From SOKG01 sp964502665 (GTDB taxonomy: Bacteria; Chloroflexota; Dehalococcoidia; SZUA-161), in NCBI GenBank assembly GCA_964502665.1, contig CAZCXP010000021.1, positions 1 through 24,171 on the forward strand: a DNA stretch of 24,171 bases, in the 5' to 3' direction. A model generated the notes under the pieces. The model saw only the letters and a program-made list of their open reading frames with translations. It searched no databases and had not been told where the DNA came from. A program made the position numbers and the translations under genes. Every line of letters begins with the position of its first letter. The first letter of the stretch is position 1. Shown piece after piece: positions 8,247 through 15,487 of the stretch.

Positions 8247-9455
8247 ATGGCGAATTATCCCCTAGACAGCTACCGCGTGGTTGATTTCTCGTGGGTGTGG
8301 GCTGGGCCACTGCTGGGTATGATCCTGGCGGATATGGGTGCTGAGGTCATCAAGGTGGAGACGAATAAGCGGCTGGATAGCGCCAGGCTGACGCCGGGGC
8401 GTACAACCGTAGGGCCGGAGACAGACTTTGTATTTCACAGCATGAATCGGAATAAGCTGGGCATTACCGTAGATATGTCTGATCCCAGGGGTGCAGCGCT
8501 GATAAGGGGGCTGGTCGAGATAAGCGATGTAGCTGTCGAGAACTTCTCGCCGAAGGGATTGAGGAACCTTGGCCTCGAATACGCGTCGCTGCGTGAGGTT
8601 AATCCGCGGCTGGTTATGATCTCGCTGCCGGCTGCAGGGCAGTACGGGCCTCTATCGGATATCGTCACCTATGCCCCGTCTCTGGGCGCTCTTTGCGGCT
8701 ACTCAAGCCTGATTGGCTATCCTGGGGAACGGGTGCTGGGGGAGCAAACGCCCTATCTTGACGTTAACTCTGCTATCCACGGGGCGTTTGCGGTACTGGC
8801 TGCACTTTACTACCGCGAGAGGACGGGGAAGGGGCAGTATATAGACATGGCGCAGATAGAGGTGGGAGCTTCTGCCATCGGTGAGGCTTTCATGGAATAC
8901 TTCATGAACGGCAGGGTCATGGGGACTAGGGGGAACCGCCATCCGGCAATGGCCCCACACAACAATTACCCGTGTAAGGGGGACGACAAGTGGATATCCA
9001 TAGCGGTGAAGACCGACGAAGAGTGGCGAAGCTTCTGTGATGCTATCGGGAGCCCGCCGTGGGCTGAGGATGTAAGGTTCGGCGATGGGTCTAACCGGTT
9101 GAGAAACCAGGAAGAGCTGGATAGGCTTGTGTCCGGCTGGACGGTCGAATTGACCTATTACGAGGCGATGGATATTTTGCAGAAGGCAGGTGTGGCAGCA
9201 GCTCCCTGCCTGGATTTAAGCGAACGATTCAGCGATCCTCATTTCGAGGAGAGGCAGACTCATCTGCAGGTTGAGCACCCGGCTACTGGTGACGATATTA
9301 TTGCCGGGATACCCTTCAAGCTCAGCGAGACGCCGTGCGAGGTTCGCCGGCCCGCTCCTCTTCTGGGCCAGCACAACGAATACGTATTTGGGGAGCTCTT
9401 GGGCAAGACCAGGGAAGAGATCGCTCAGCTCATTGAGGATAAAGTCATCTACTAG
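8247..9455 (+). CDS. Class III (CaiB/BaiF) CoA-transferase, second subunit with catalytic Asp
   Basis: A 402-residue CaiB/BaiF protein: FSWVWAGPLLGMILADMGAE, KVETNKR, NRNKLGITVDM, NPRLVMISLPAAGQYGP, then TPYLDVNSAIHGA, GKGQYIDMAQIEV and a C-terminal APLLGQHNEYV. Asp172 in PYLDV is at the expected place of the catalytic aspartate, unlike the His in its partner. I choose ATG 8247, 11 nt after GGGAG; GTG 8238 is in frame but too close to that site. The tandem arrangement of two unequal subunits of about 400 residues is like bbsE-bbsF (benzylsuccinate CoA-transferase), though other pairs exist. Substrate unknown. Confidence 0.92.
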   Translation: MANYPLDSYRVVDFSWVWAGPLLGMILADMGAEVIKVETNKRLDSARLTPGRTTVGPETDFVFHSMNRNKLGITVDMSDPRGAALIRGLVEISDVAVENFSPKGLRNLGLEYASLREVNPRLVMISLPAAGQYGPLSDIVTYAPSLGALCGYSSLIGYPGERVLGEQTPYLDVNSAIHGAFAVLAALYYRERTGKGQYIDMAQIEVGASAIGEAFMEYFMNGRVMGTRGNRHPAMAPHNNYPCKGDDKWISIAVKTDEEWRSFCDAIGSPPWAEDVRFGDGSNRLRNQEELDRLVSGWTVELTYYEAMDILQKAGVAAAPCLDLSERFSDPHFEERQTHLQVEHPATGDDIIAGIPFKLSETPCEVRRPAPLLGQHNEYVFGELLGKTREEIAQLIEDKVIY

Positions 9456-9465
9456 ACAAGCATTC

Positions 9466-9550
9466 AGCGAATCCCCCTAAAATCCCCCTTTTCCAAAGGG
9501 GGACTAAGGGGGATTTCCCTTTTGCAAAAGGGGGACTAAGGGGATTTCGC
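9466..9550. repeat. C/G-run palindromic repeats (CCCCCTTTTCC-AAAGGGGG type)
   Basis: Two imperfect tandem units lie here: CCCCCTTT (9484-9491) pairs with AAAGGGGG (9495-9502) over a 3-nt loop, and a similar CCCTTTT-GCA-AAAGGGGG unit follows. GGACTAAGGGG links them. This is a dispersed intergenic repeat type seen in many unrelated bacterial genomes. It sits between two convergent genes and could also end transcription. Confidence 0.6.
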
Positions 9551-9578
9551 GACCATTGTTCCGAAAATTGGCTTTCTT

Positions 9579-9660
9579 CCGTTCGCCCTGAGCCCTTCGG
9601 CGAGCTCAGGACAGGCTTGTCGAAGGGCCGTTCATGGTTCGACAGGCTCACCACGAACGG
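9579..9660. repeat. Dispersed intergenic palindrome (CCGTTCG...CGAACGG)
   Basis: The ends CCGTTCGCCCTGAG and CTCACCACGAACGG are inverted to each other. Inside are CTGAGC/GCTCAG and CTTGTCGAAGGG/GGTTCGACAGG, which can form smaller hairpins. This type of element is common between genes in Chloroflexota and other environmental genomes. It separates the CoA-transferase pair from the convergent acyl-CoA dehydrogenase. Confidence 0.65.
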
Positions 9661-9719
9661 CGTATGGATTGAAAAGGCTGAAGGCTGAGCTCTGATAGCT
9701 GAACCCTCTGCCGCAGTCC

Positions 9720-10910
9720 TTAGCCGCGCGGAAGCCCCAGCCCCCTGGTAGCGATGACGGTGCGGTTGATCTCCGAGGTCCCGGCGCCGATGGTATCGCC
9801 AATGCTGAATAGATAGGCAGTGTGTAGGATTCCTCTTATCGGCGCTCTGGGGCTGGCTTGCAGTTGGCCGTAGAGCCCCATTATTCCCAGTCCGATATTG
9901 GAAAGGCGCTGGCCCAGCTCGGCGCAGAAGTTCTTGGCCATGGAAGCCTCGTGGCCGGGGACAAGGCCTTTGTCCTCCATCCAGGCGATATTGTAGCACA
10001 TCAGTCTTCCCACTGCGCACTCGATGGCGAGCTCAGCCAGTTTGTGCCGCACTACCGGGTCTTCGCTCAGTGGCCTACCATTGCGCCTGGTCTGTTTGGC
10101 GTATTCCACGAGTTCATCGACCATTCGTCGGTTTCTACCCAGGTGTTCGATGCCGGCGGTGCGCTCGAAAGCGAGGGCCGTCATAATATAACGCCAGCCC
10201 TGGTTCTCCTCACCCACCAGGCAGTCAGCCGGTACGTGAGCGTCATCAAAGAAGACCTCGCAGTTCTCGGGAAGCCCGGCGAGATTCATCAGAGGGTTGA
10301 CGGTGACGCCCGGGGTTTTCAGATCCACAAGGAGGAGGCTGATACCTTTGTGTTTGGGTGCATCGGGATCGGTCCTGACCGCGAGCCAGCACCAGGAGGC
10401 GCGGTGAGCAACACTGGTCCACACCTTCTGCCCGTTGATTATGTATTCGTCGCCTTTCCTCACTGCGCGGCACTTGAGGGCGGCGAGGTCGGAACCGGCC
10501 TCGGGCTCGCTGTAGCCGGTACACCAGTAGGTCTCGCCGGCGGCGATACCAGGGAGGTATTTTTTCTTCTGCTCCTCTGTACCGAAGAGTATAAGCGATT
10601 GCCCTATCCAGCTTACGCCACCCACACCCATATCGGTCCCCGGCACCATGTTGTAAGCCATCTCCTCGCGGTAGATGAGGTAATCCGTTGGAGAGGCGCT
10701 CATGCCGCCGTACTCTTTGGGCCAGGCCATGGTGAGCCAGCCTTTGGCCGCAAGCTTCTTGGATATCTGTTGAGCCACGGCCCAGCCTTCGTCGTCACAG
10801 TACTCCTCGGCATATCCTCCCCCTTTCCAATCGGGGGGTAATTCTCTCTTGGCGAACTCTTTGAATTCCTTCCGCAGTGCTTTCTGTTCCTCGGTAAAAT
10901 CAAAATCCAT
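9720..10910 (-). CDS. Acyl-CoA dehydrogenase
   Basis: A flavoenzyme that forms an alpha,beta-double bond in an acyl-CoA and passes electrons to electron transfer flavoprotein. The 396 residues start MDFDFTEEQKALR and contain WPKEYGG, CTGYSEPEAGSDLA (FAD-contact segment, 130-143), INGQKVWTS and GAGTSEINR near the end. At the MCAD catalytic Glu position there is Ala376; Glu249 in ALAFER fits the alternative helix-G glutamate of isovaleryl- and long-chain enzymes. I use ATG 10910, 9 nt after GGAG, rather than TTG 10931. It has its own promoter just upstream and converges on the CoA-transferase pair, for whose product it could be the oxidase. Substrate unknown. Confidence 0.93.
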   Translation of the reverse strand: MDFDFTEEQKALRKEFKEFAKRELPPDWKGGGYAEEYCDDEGWAVAQQISKKLAAKGWLTMAWPKEYGGMSASPTDYLIYREEMAYNMVPGTDMGVGGVSWIGQSLILFGTEEQKKKYLPGIAAGETYWCTGYSEPEAGSDLAALKCRAVRKGDEYIINGQKVWTSVAHRASWCWLAVRTDPDAPKHKGISLLLVDLKTPGVTVNPLMNLAGLPENCEVFFDDAHVPADCLVGEENQGWRYIMTALAFERTAGIEHLGRNRRMVDELVEYAKQTRRNGRPLSEDPVVRHKLAELAIECAVGRLMCYNIAWMEDKGLVPGHEASMAKNFCAELGQRLSNIGLGIMGLYGQLQASPRAPIRGILHTAYLFSIGDTIGAGTSEINRTVIATRGLGLPRG

Positions 10911-10957
10911 GTATGTCGGCTCCTTTCGCAAGAGGGCAGTTCAAAAAGCGCACTGAT

Positions 10958-10986
10958 ATGATAAGATACGCTCTGGATTTAGTCAA
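10958..10986 (-). promoter_or_regulatory. Sigma70-type promoter of the acyl-CoA dehydrogenase at 9720-10910
   Basis: On the minus strand TTGACT (10986-10981) and TATCAT (10963-10958) are 17 nt apart, each matching the consensus at five of six positions. The -10 is 47 nt upstream of the chosen ATG, so this gene can be expressed apart from the radical SAM gene upstream of it. Confidence 0.6.
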
Positions 10987-11034
10987 ACCCAAAAGAAGGA
11001 AGCTGGCGGTGATCGGCTAGCGGAAGACGTCAGT

Positions 11035-12387
11035 CTACATGCACTTCAGGATGCCTCTGGCCCAGGGGCAATCCCCACAGGGTAGGGTGTATTCATAGCA
11101 GTCCTTGCGGAACACGGGCGCAAGCAGCGCAAAGCAAGCTTCGGCATGAGGGCAATCTCCACAAGGAGCAAAGTCAAACCGATCCACCTGTCTGCGAAAA
11201 CTACGGTAATCCCTTGAGTCCCATATCTCTCTGAAGTCCTGCTGTAGCACGTTGCCGAAACTGACGCGGGTGATGCTTTTCTCCCTGTTGTTGACATAGC
11301 AGACATACGAATGATAGAGATTATTGCACGGCCTGACAAACCCATCCCAGCTGATAAAGGAAATCCTGTCCTTGATGAAGCCGCACTCCCTTCGGGCTCT
11401 AGGTATGAGCGGGGGCAGGTCCAGGGCTATGTTGTGTTTTTGGGCTCTTTCGCTGGCCTGGGCAAATATCTCGGTTACATGATCGAGACTGGAGCTGTCT
11501 CTCGTCATGAGGTTCTGGAAATTCATCAGTACGTTCTGTTCACGGGCTTTGGCCACTGTTTCATCGAATAGCTGGAACTTTCGCCCCATAGTCTCATCAT
11601 ACCCGGGTACGTTTGCCCTCGTAGGATTCGCAGAGCGCAGTTTGTCCTTTAGTGGAGGCACCCCGAAAAGTGCGATAGCATAGTTCTCGACATCCAGGGT
11701 GTCGAATACCAAGTCTAGATTGCGGCGTTTGGCTTCGGACTTGGCTTCATTAAACAGCTCGATAGCCTGATCGGAGTTAAAGTCATAGAGGATCTGCTCA
11801 TTCATCTCCTCGGTGTGAGGCAACAAGTTGGTAACGATGATAAAGCTTGCGCGGCACTCGGCGGCGAGGTCGACGAGTTGCGGCAACTCAGCGATGTTCC
11901 TTTTCATGGCGACAAATTCAAACCCGATCCGGGGAAGCTGGCTGCTGAGCCCTTCTTTAGCCTTATTCAACAGATCGATGTTACTCAGCACCTTACCTAA
12001 ACTGGCGTCTTTCCTGATCTTGCTGAAGGTGTCGGGGGTGGCGCCGTCGATAGAAATGACGATATCATCCACTCCCGCGGATACTAACTGCTTTGCCAAC
12101 TGTTTATTGATGAGGGTAGCGTTAGTAGTAAGGCTAAAGGTGCCATTCGAGGAGAGGTGTGCTTTGCCAAGTCGGATCATTTCAATGGTATTCGGGTTAA
12201 GCAGTGGCTCACCGATGCCGATCAAATTAATAGCCTCGACTTCGGAGAAAGCTGGCAGTAATGCCTCATAGGTCTCCAGGGTCATGTCGCCTTTGTCTTC
12301 CTTCCAGACCTTTCTCATACACATGGCGCAATCCAGGTTGCAGTTTGTTGTGACCTCGATGTTCAGTTTCCTGGGTTTGTCATCCAT
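11035..12387 (-). CDS. Radical SAM protein with SPASM-type C-terminal cysteines
   Basis: A radical SAM enzyme: [4Fe-4S] plus S-adenosylmethionine gives a 5'-deoxyadenosyl radical. The signature CNLDCAMC gives Cys16, Cys20, Cys23; GIGEPLLNP (GGE-like) and ISIDGATPDTF follow in the barrel. The C-terminus has ten Cys: Cys335-x13-Gly349-x4-Cys354, Cys363, then Cys409, 412, 418, 430, 437, 440, 449, fitting a SPASM domain with auxiliary clusters and an extra C-terminal group. SPASM proteins mostly modify peptides or proteins, or act in cofactor maturation. It is longer (450 aa) than GRE activating enzymes and lacks their ferredoxin-like insert near the first cluster. It is divergent from the GRE across 306 bp, so a functional link is possible but unproven. 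ATG 12387 has GGAG 10 nt upstream. Confidence 0.88.
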   Translation of the reverse strand: MDDKPRKLNIEVTTNCNLDCAMCMRKVWKEDKGDMTLETYEALLPAFSEVEAINLIGIGEPLLNPNTIEMIRLGKAHLSSNGTFSLTTNATLINKQLAKQLVSAGVDDIVISIDGATPDTFSKIRKDASLGKVLSNIDLLNKAKEGLSSQLPRIGFEFVAMKRNIAELPQLVDLAAECRASFIIVTNLLPHTEEMNEQILYDFNSDQAIELFNEAKSEAKRRNLDLVFDTLDVENYAIALFGVPPLKDKLRSANPTRANVPGYDETMGRKFQLFDETVAKAREQNVLMNFQNLMTRDSSSLDHVTEIFAQASERAQKHNIALDLPPLIPRARRECGFIKDRISFISWDGFVRPCNNLYHSYVCYVNNREKSITRVSFGNVLQQDFREIWDSRDYRSFRRQVDRFDFAPCGDCPHAEACFALLAPVFRKDCYEYTLPCGDCPWARGILKCM

Positions 12388-12452
12388 AGCTTGGCTGCTC
12401 CTAATGGTGTTAGTGGCTAAATAGAGGATCGCCGAGAATCGCTCTCAATCTA

Positions 12453-12481
12453 ATTGTAGCATCATTTCGGCTTCGGCTCAA
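12453..12481 (-). promoter_or_regulatory. Extended -10 promoter of the radical SAM gene
   Basis: On the minus strand TTGAGC (12481-12476) and TACAAT (12458-12453) are 17 nt apart, with TGC directly before the -10. The -10 lies 65 nt before the ATG at 12387. Confidence 0.55.
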
Positions 12482-12536
12482 CGGTCTGGTTGGCGGAGTT
12501 TGGATGGGGCATTGCTCCCCTACTAGCGTGCGAGAA

Positions 12537-12565
12537 TTGACTTGGGCGTGAGCAATTGATACAAT
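12537..12565 (+). promoter_or_regulatory. Extended -10 promoter of the glycyl radical enzyme gene
   Basis: TTGACT (12537-12542) and TACAAT (12560-12565) are 17 nt apart, with TGA directly before the -10. Transcription would start near 12572, giving a leader of about 120 nt. The -10 hexamer and TGn element match those of the divergent promoter. Confidence 0.65.
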
Positions 12566-12693
12566 TTTAGATATAGGGGTAAGTGGATCAAGTCTTGAGA
12601 TGCAATATGAGACAAAAGTCACATACAGAAAACTAGCATCTCCTTAGAATTGGAAACACCCAAAAGCCGGTAGATAGTGGAAGGAGGTCAGAG

Positions 12694-15144
12694 ATGGTAG
12701 ACGTAGAGGAAAAGCGATTGACGCAGATAATAGCGGACAGTGTACGTTACCGCACGATGATGGGGCAGCGTACGGGCCGGGTTGAGGAGCAGGAGAAGCT
12801 GGGCAAGATAAGTGAGATACGGCCGACCCTGAGGCTTGACCCGGAGAGGGCTCGGTACGTAACGCAGGCGTACAGAATGACCGAAGGGGAGCCGATTGCC
12901 ATCAGAAGGGCTAAGGCGATGGCCCATTACCTGGACAACATGACTATATACATAAACGATTATGACCGGTTTGCGGGCAACTCGTCGAAGTCTCCTGACC
13001 ACGTAATCAGCTATCCTGAGCTGTACTCGCGGTGGGTGGACAAGGCGATAGAGATGGGCTACAAGGATATGCTGAGCGACGAGGAACGGGAGGAGATGCA
13101 CGAGATCAACAAGTACTGGTTCGGCAGGTCAGTACAGGGGGCTGAGCGTGCTTTTCTTGCCGAGGAGGACAAGCCATACTGGTCTTACATGAACCAGGGA
13201 GTGTTTGTCTGGGTACACGGCGCTCACTCCGGCCAGGTGCCGAACTACGAGAAGGTGTTTCAAGTAGGACTAAAGGGGATACTGAAAGAGGCCGAGGACA
13301 AGCTTGCGGAGATAGTCCAGGACAAGGAGCTGATCCGTGACCACCCCCGGGAATTCCTGAAGAAGAAGGCTTTTCTGGAGGCGGTCATCATAAGCATTGC
13401 GGCGGCGATCAGGTGGGCCAATAGATATGCTGACCTCGCCAGTACGATGGCCGGTGAGGAGAAGGAAGAGAGGAGGAAGAAGGAGCTGGAGCAGATAGCG
13501 GAGAGCTGTTCCTGGGTGCCTGAGAACCCACCGAGGACATTCCATGAGGTATTACAGGCGTGGTTCCTCCTGTTCCTTCTGGTGAGGGTGCTGGATGTCC
13601 AGACGAGCGGTGTAGGTGACAGGGTGGACTACCTGTGGTATCCCTTCTACAAGAAGGACAAGGAGGAGGGACGGATAACGCCGGAGGAAGCACAGGAGCT
13701 GTTGGAGTACACCTGGCTCAAGTTCACCGAGCTAGCGGACTTCAATGCTCCCATAATGGGGAGCGGCGCTCATACTACGCCTCGCTATATAACCATCGGG
13801 GGGCAGGACCGTTTAGGCCGTGATGCCACCAACGAGCTGACCTATATAATCATGGACAGCGTCAAGTCCCTGGGGTTAGTGGAGCCGATGATGGTGGTGA
13901 GGCTGCACAAGAACACTCCTGACGAGTTTCTCTACCGGTTCACGGATATCATGAGACAGGATGCGGGGCACTATGGCATCTTCAACGACGAATTCATGGT
14001 GCCGTGGCTGGTGGGGAAGGGTATGCCGGTTGAGGATGCCAGGAACTATGGTATCGAGGGATGCATGAGGTGGGCGGTAATAGGCAAGCCCATGGGGCAC
14101 CGAGGGATTGCCGGCGTGGGGTTTGCCCTGCCCAAGTGCCTGGAATATGCCCTGAATCAGGGTAGGGACTATAAGTTCTTCGACGGCAAACAGATAGGGC
14201 CCGCCACGCCCGACCCGCTAACGTTCACCTCCATCGAGGACGTAATACAGGCGTATCTGGAGCAGCTGAAGTTCTTCACCGAGAAGATAATCACCTTCAG
14301 CAATATAACGGATGCGATAGAGGACGAGCGGCTGCCGCAGCCCTTCAACTCTGCCTTACTGGATGGGTGCATAGAGAATGCCAAGGATGTGAGGGACCTG
14401 AAGTACTGGCACAAGACGAACATGCAGCCTGTGGGGCAGACGACTCTAGTTAATGCGCTGGTGGCAATGAAGAAGCTGATCTTCGAGGACAAGAAAGTGA
14501 CCATGGAGCAGCTACTGCAGGCGCTTAAGGACAACTGGGAAGGTCACGAAGAGCTGAGGCAGATGTTCCTCGATGCTCCCAAGTTCGGCAACGACGATGA
14601 TTACGTCGATCTTTTCGCCAGGGATGTGCACATCAGGACATGCCAGACGATACACCAATTCAAGACGATATACGGGTTTAATGCGCAGTGCGATGGGAGC
14701 GGTAGCGCGAGCTATTTCGCGTTCAGCGGACTCACCGGTGCGACCCCTGATGGAAGGAAGGACCGTCAGGTTTTCGGCGATGGCACCGTCTCTCCGGTGG
14801 CGGGCACTGACAAGAAGGGTCCGACGGCAGTATTGAAGTCTGTTGCCAAGGTAGACCCGCTTCTGACCTTCAATCACCTGTTCAACCAGAGGTGGACGCC
14901 TGAGTTCCTGGAGGGAGATAACAGGGCGAAGTTCGTAGCCTATCTGAGGACGTTTGTCAATCTGGGCATTCACCACGTTCAGGGCAACGTGATAGATGAC
15001 GCGGTACTGAGGGATGCGCAACAGCATCCAGAGAACTACGAGAGCCTGGTGGTGAGGGTTGCTGGATTCAGCGCCTATTTCACCGATATGCACAAGGAGG
15101 TGCAGGACCAGATCATCGCCCGAACGAAGCAGAGATTGGCCTAA
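12694..15144 (+). CDS. Glycyl radical enzyme (pyruvate formate-lyase-like superfamily), function unknown
   Basis: An oxygen-sensitive enzyme that stores a radical on a C-terminal glycine and works through a thiyl radical on a cysteine. The 816 residues span the PFL-type barrel and a C-terminal glycyl radical domain. The radical site is VVRVAGFSAYF with Gly791; the thiyl site is YGIEGCMRW with Cys457. GATPDGRK and GTVSPVAGTDKKGPTAVLKS (about 682-716) are typical. Eliminases and decarboxylases have GCVE, with Glu as base; here that place is Arg459, and Arg470 follows in GKPMGHRG. So it is probably not a diol, choline, hydroxyproline or isethionate type enzyme, and it lacks the Cys-Cys pair of true PFL. 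It is somewhat shorter than benzylsuccinate synthase alpha (about 860 aa). It has a strong AAGGAGGT site, its own promoter and its own terminator; no activating enzyme is adjacent. Confidence 0.93.
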   Translation: MVDVEEKRLTQIIADSVRYRTMMGQRTGRVEEQEKLGKISEIRPTLRLDPERARYVTQAYRMTEGEPIAIRRAKAMAHYLDNMTIYINDYDRFAGNSSKSPDHVISYPELYSRWVDKAIEMGYKDMLSDEEREEMHEINKYWFGRSVQGAERAFLAEEDKPYWSYMNQGVFVWVHGAHSGQVPNYEKVFQVGLKGILKEAEDKLAEIVQDKELIRDHPREFLKKKAFLEAVIISIAAAIRWANRYADLASTMAGEEKEERRKKELEQIAESCSWVPENPPRTFHEVLQAWFLLFLLVRVLDVQTSGVGDRVDYLWYPFYKKDKEEGRITPEEAQELLEYTWLKFTELADFNAPIMGSGAHTTPRYITIGGQDRLGRDATNELTYIIMDSVKSLGLVEPMMVVRLHKNTPDEFLYRFTDIMRQDAGHYGIFNDEFMVPWLVGKGMPVEDARNYGIEGCMRWAVIGKPMGHRGIAGVGFALPKCLEYALNQGRDYKFFDGKQIGPATPDPLTFTSIEDVIQAYLEQLKFFTEKIITFSNITDAIEDERLPQPFNSALLDGCIENAKDVRDLKYWHKTNMQPVGQTTLVNALVAMKKLIFEDKKVTMEQLLQALKDNWEGHEELRQMFLDAPKFGNDDDYVDLFARDVHIRTCQTIHQFKTIYGFNAQCDGSGSASYFAFSGLTGATPDGRKDRQVFGDGTVSPVAGTDKKGPTAVLKSVAKVDPLLTFNHLFNQRWTPEFLEGDNRAKFVAYLRTFVNLGIHHVQGNVIDDAVLRDAQQHPENYESLVVRVAGFSAYFTDMHKEVQDQIIARTKQRLA

Positions 15145-15160
15145 GAAAACGCTGTGTACA

Positions 15161-15198
15161 AGGGCTGGGATTCCAATCGGAATCCCAGCCCTATTTTT
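15161..15198 (+). terminator. Rho-independent terminator of the glycyl radical enzyme gene
   Basis: A perfect 14-bp stem (15161-15174 with 15179-15192), a 4-nt loop AATC and then ATTTTT. It lies 17 nt after the GRE stop codon, so the GRE is probably transcribed alone. Confidence 0.92.
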
Positions 15199-15238
15199 CC
15201 GCCATGTGCGGCATCAAGGACATTTCTGGCCAAACATC

Positions 15239-15474
15239 GGTAGGGTGGGTGAAGCATAGCAACCCCCACCATTTTCATCTCAATTTGGAAGGTGGGTTCC
15301 GGCTGCACAAAGGGGCGTTTATGTGTGTCATTGCGAGCAGAGCGAAGCAATCTCAACACTAATACATTCAAGATTGCTTCGGCACCTTGTGCCTCGCAAT
15401 GACATATACTTATGCCTCTCATTACCAACTAGCTTTAGAATCGGTGGGTTCCGTTGTCACTACACCCACCCTAC
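15239..15474. repeat. Nested intergenic inverted repeats
   Basis: The outer pair is GGTAGGGTGGGTG (15239-15251) facing ACACCCACCCTAC (15462-15474); each arm also carries its own internal GGTGGG/CCCACC inversion. Inside lies a second element, 15327-15403, with GTCATTGCGAG...GCGAAGCAATCT facing AGATTGCTTCGG...CTCGCAATGAC. The CATTGCGAG type is a familiar dispersed repeat of many bacterial genomes. These fill the 343-base space between the GRE terminator and the convergent hydratase gene; I see no gene there. Confidence 0.7.
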
Positions 15475-15487
15475 GCGCTAGCCTTCT

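Larger units (their letters stand above)
12388..12693. other. Divergent regulatory region between radical SAM and glycyl radical enzyme genes
   Basis: There is no gene in these 306 bases. They hold one promoter for each flanking gene, back to back and about 55 bp apart, and a GRE leader of about 120 nt. In that leader GAGATGC (12597-12603) can pair with GCATCTC (12636-12642) across a 32-nt loop, a weak structure. AAGGAGGTCA (12681-12690) is the ribosome site of the GRE. Confidence 0.7.

Noticed and set aside
9858..10841. 327-codon plus-strand frame
   Set aside because: Antisense shadow of the acyl-CoA dehydrogenase at 9720-10910. The 331-codon frame at 19990-20985 is the same kind of shadow.
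11035..12387. Radical SAM protein as the ordinary GRE activating enzyme
   Set aside because: It is too long, has a SPASM-type Cys pattern at the C-terminus and lacks the ferredoxin-like insert; kept only as an open possibility.
12597..12642. Hairpin in the GRE leader as a riboswitch
   Set aside because: Only 7 bp over a 32-nt loop, with no conserved riboswitch core.
12694..15144. Calling the GRE pyruvate formate-lyase or benzylsuccinate synthase outright
   Set aside because: No Cys-Cys pair for PFL; no small subunits or activase for benzylsuccinate synthase, and I cannot match the pocket from memory.
9466..15474. Repeats as a CRISPR array
   Set aside because: No regular repeat-spacer pattern and no cas genes; these are separate palindromic elements.
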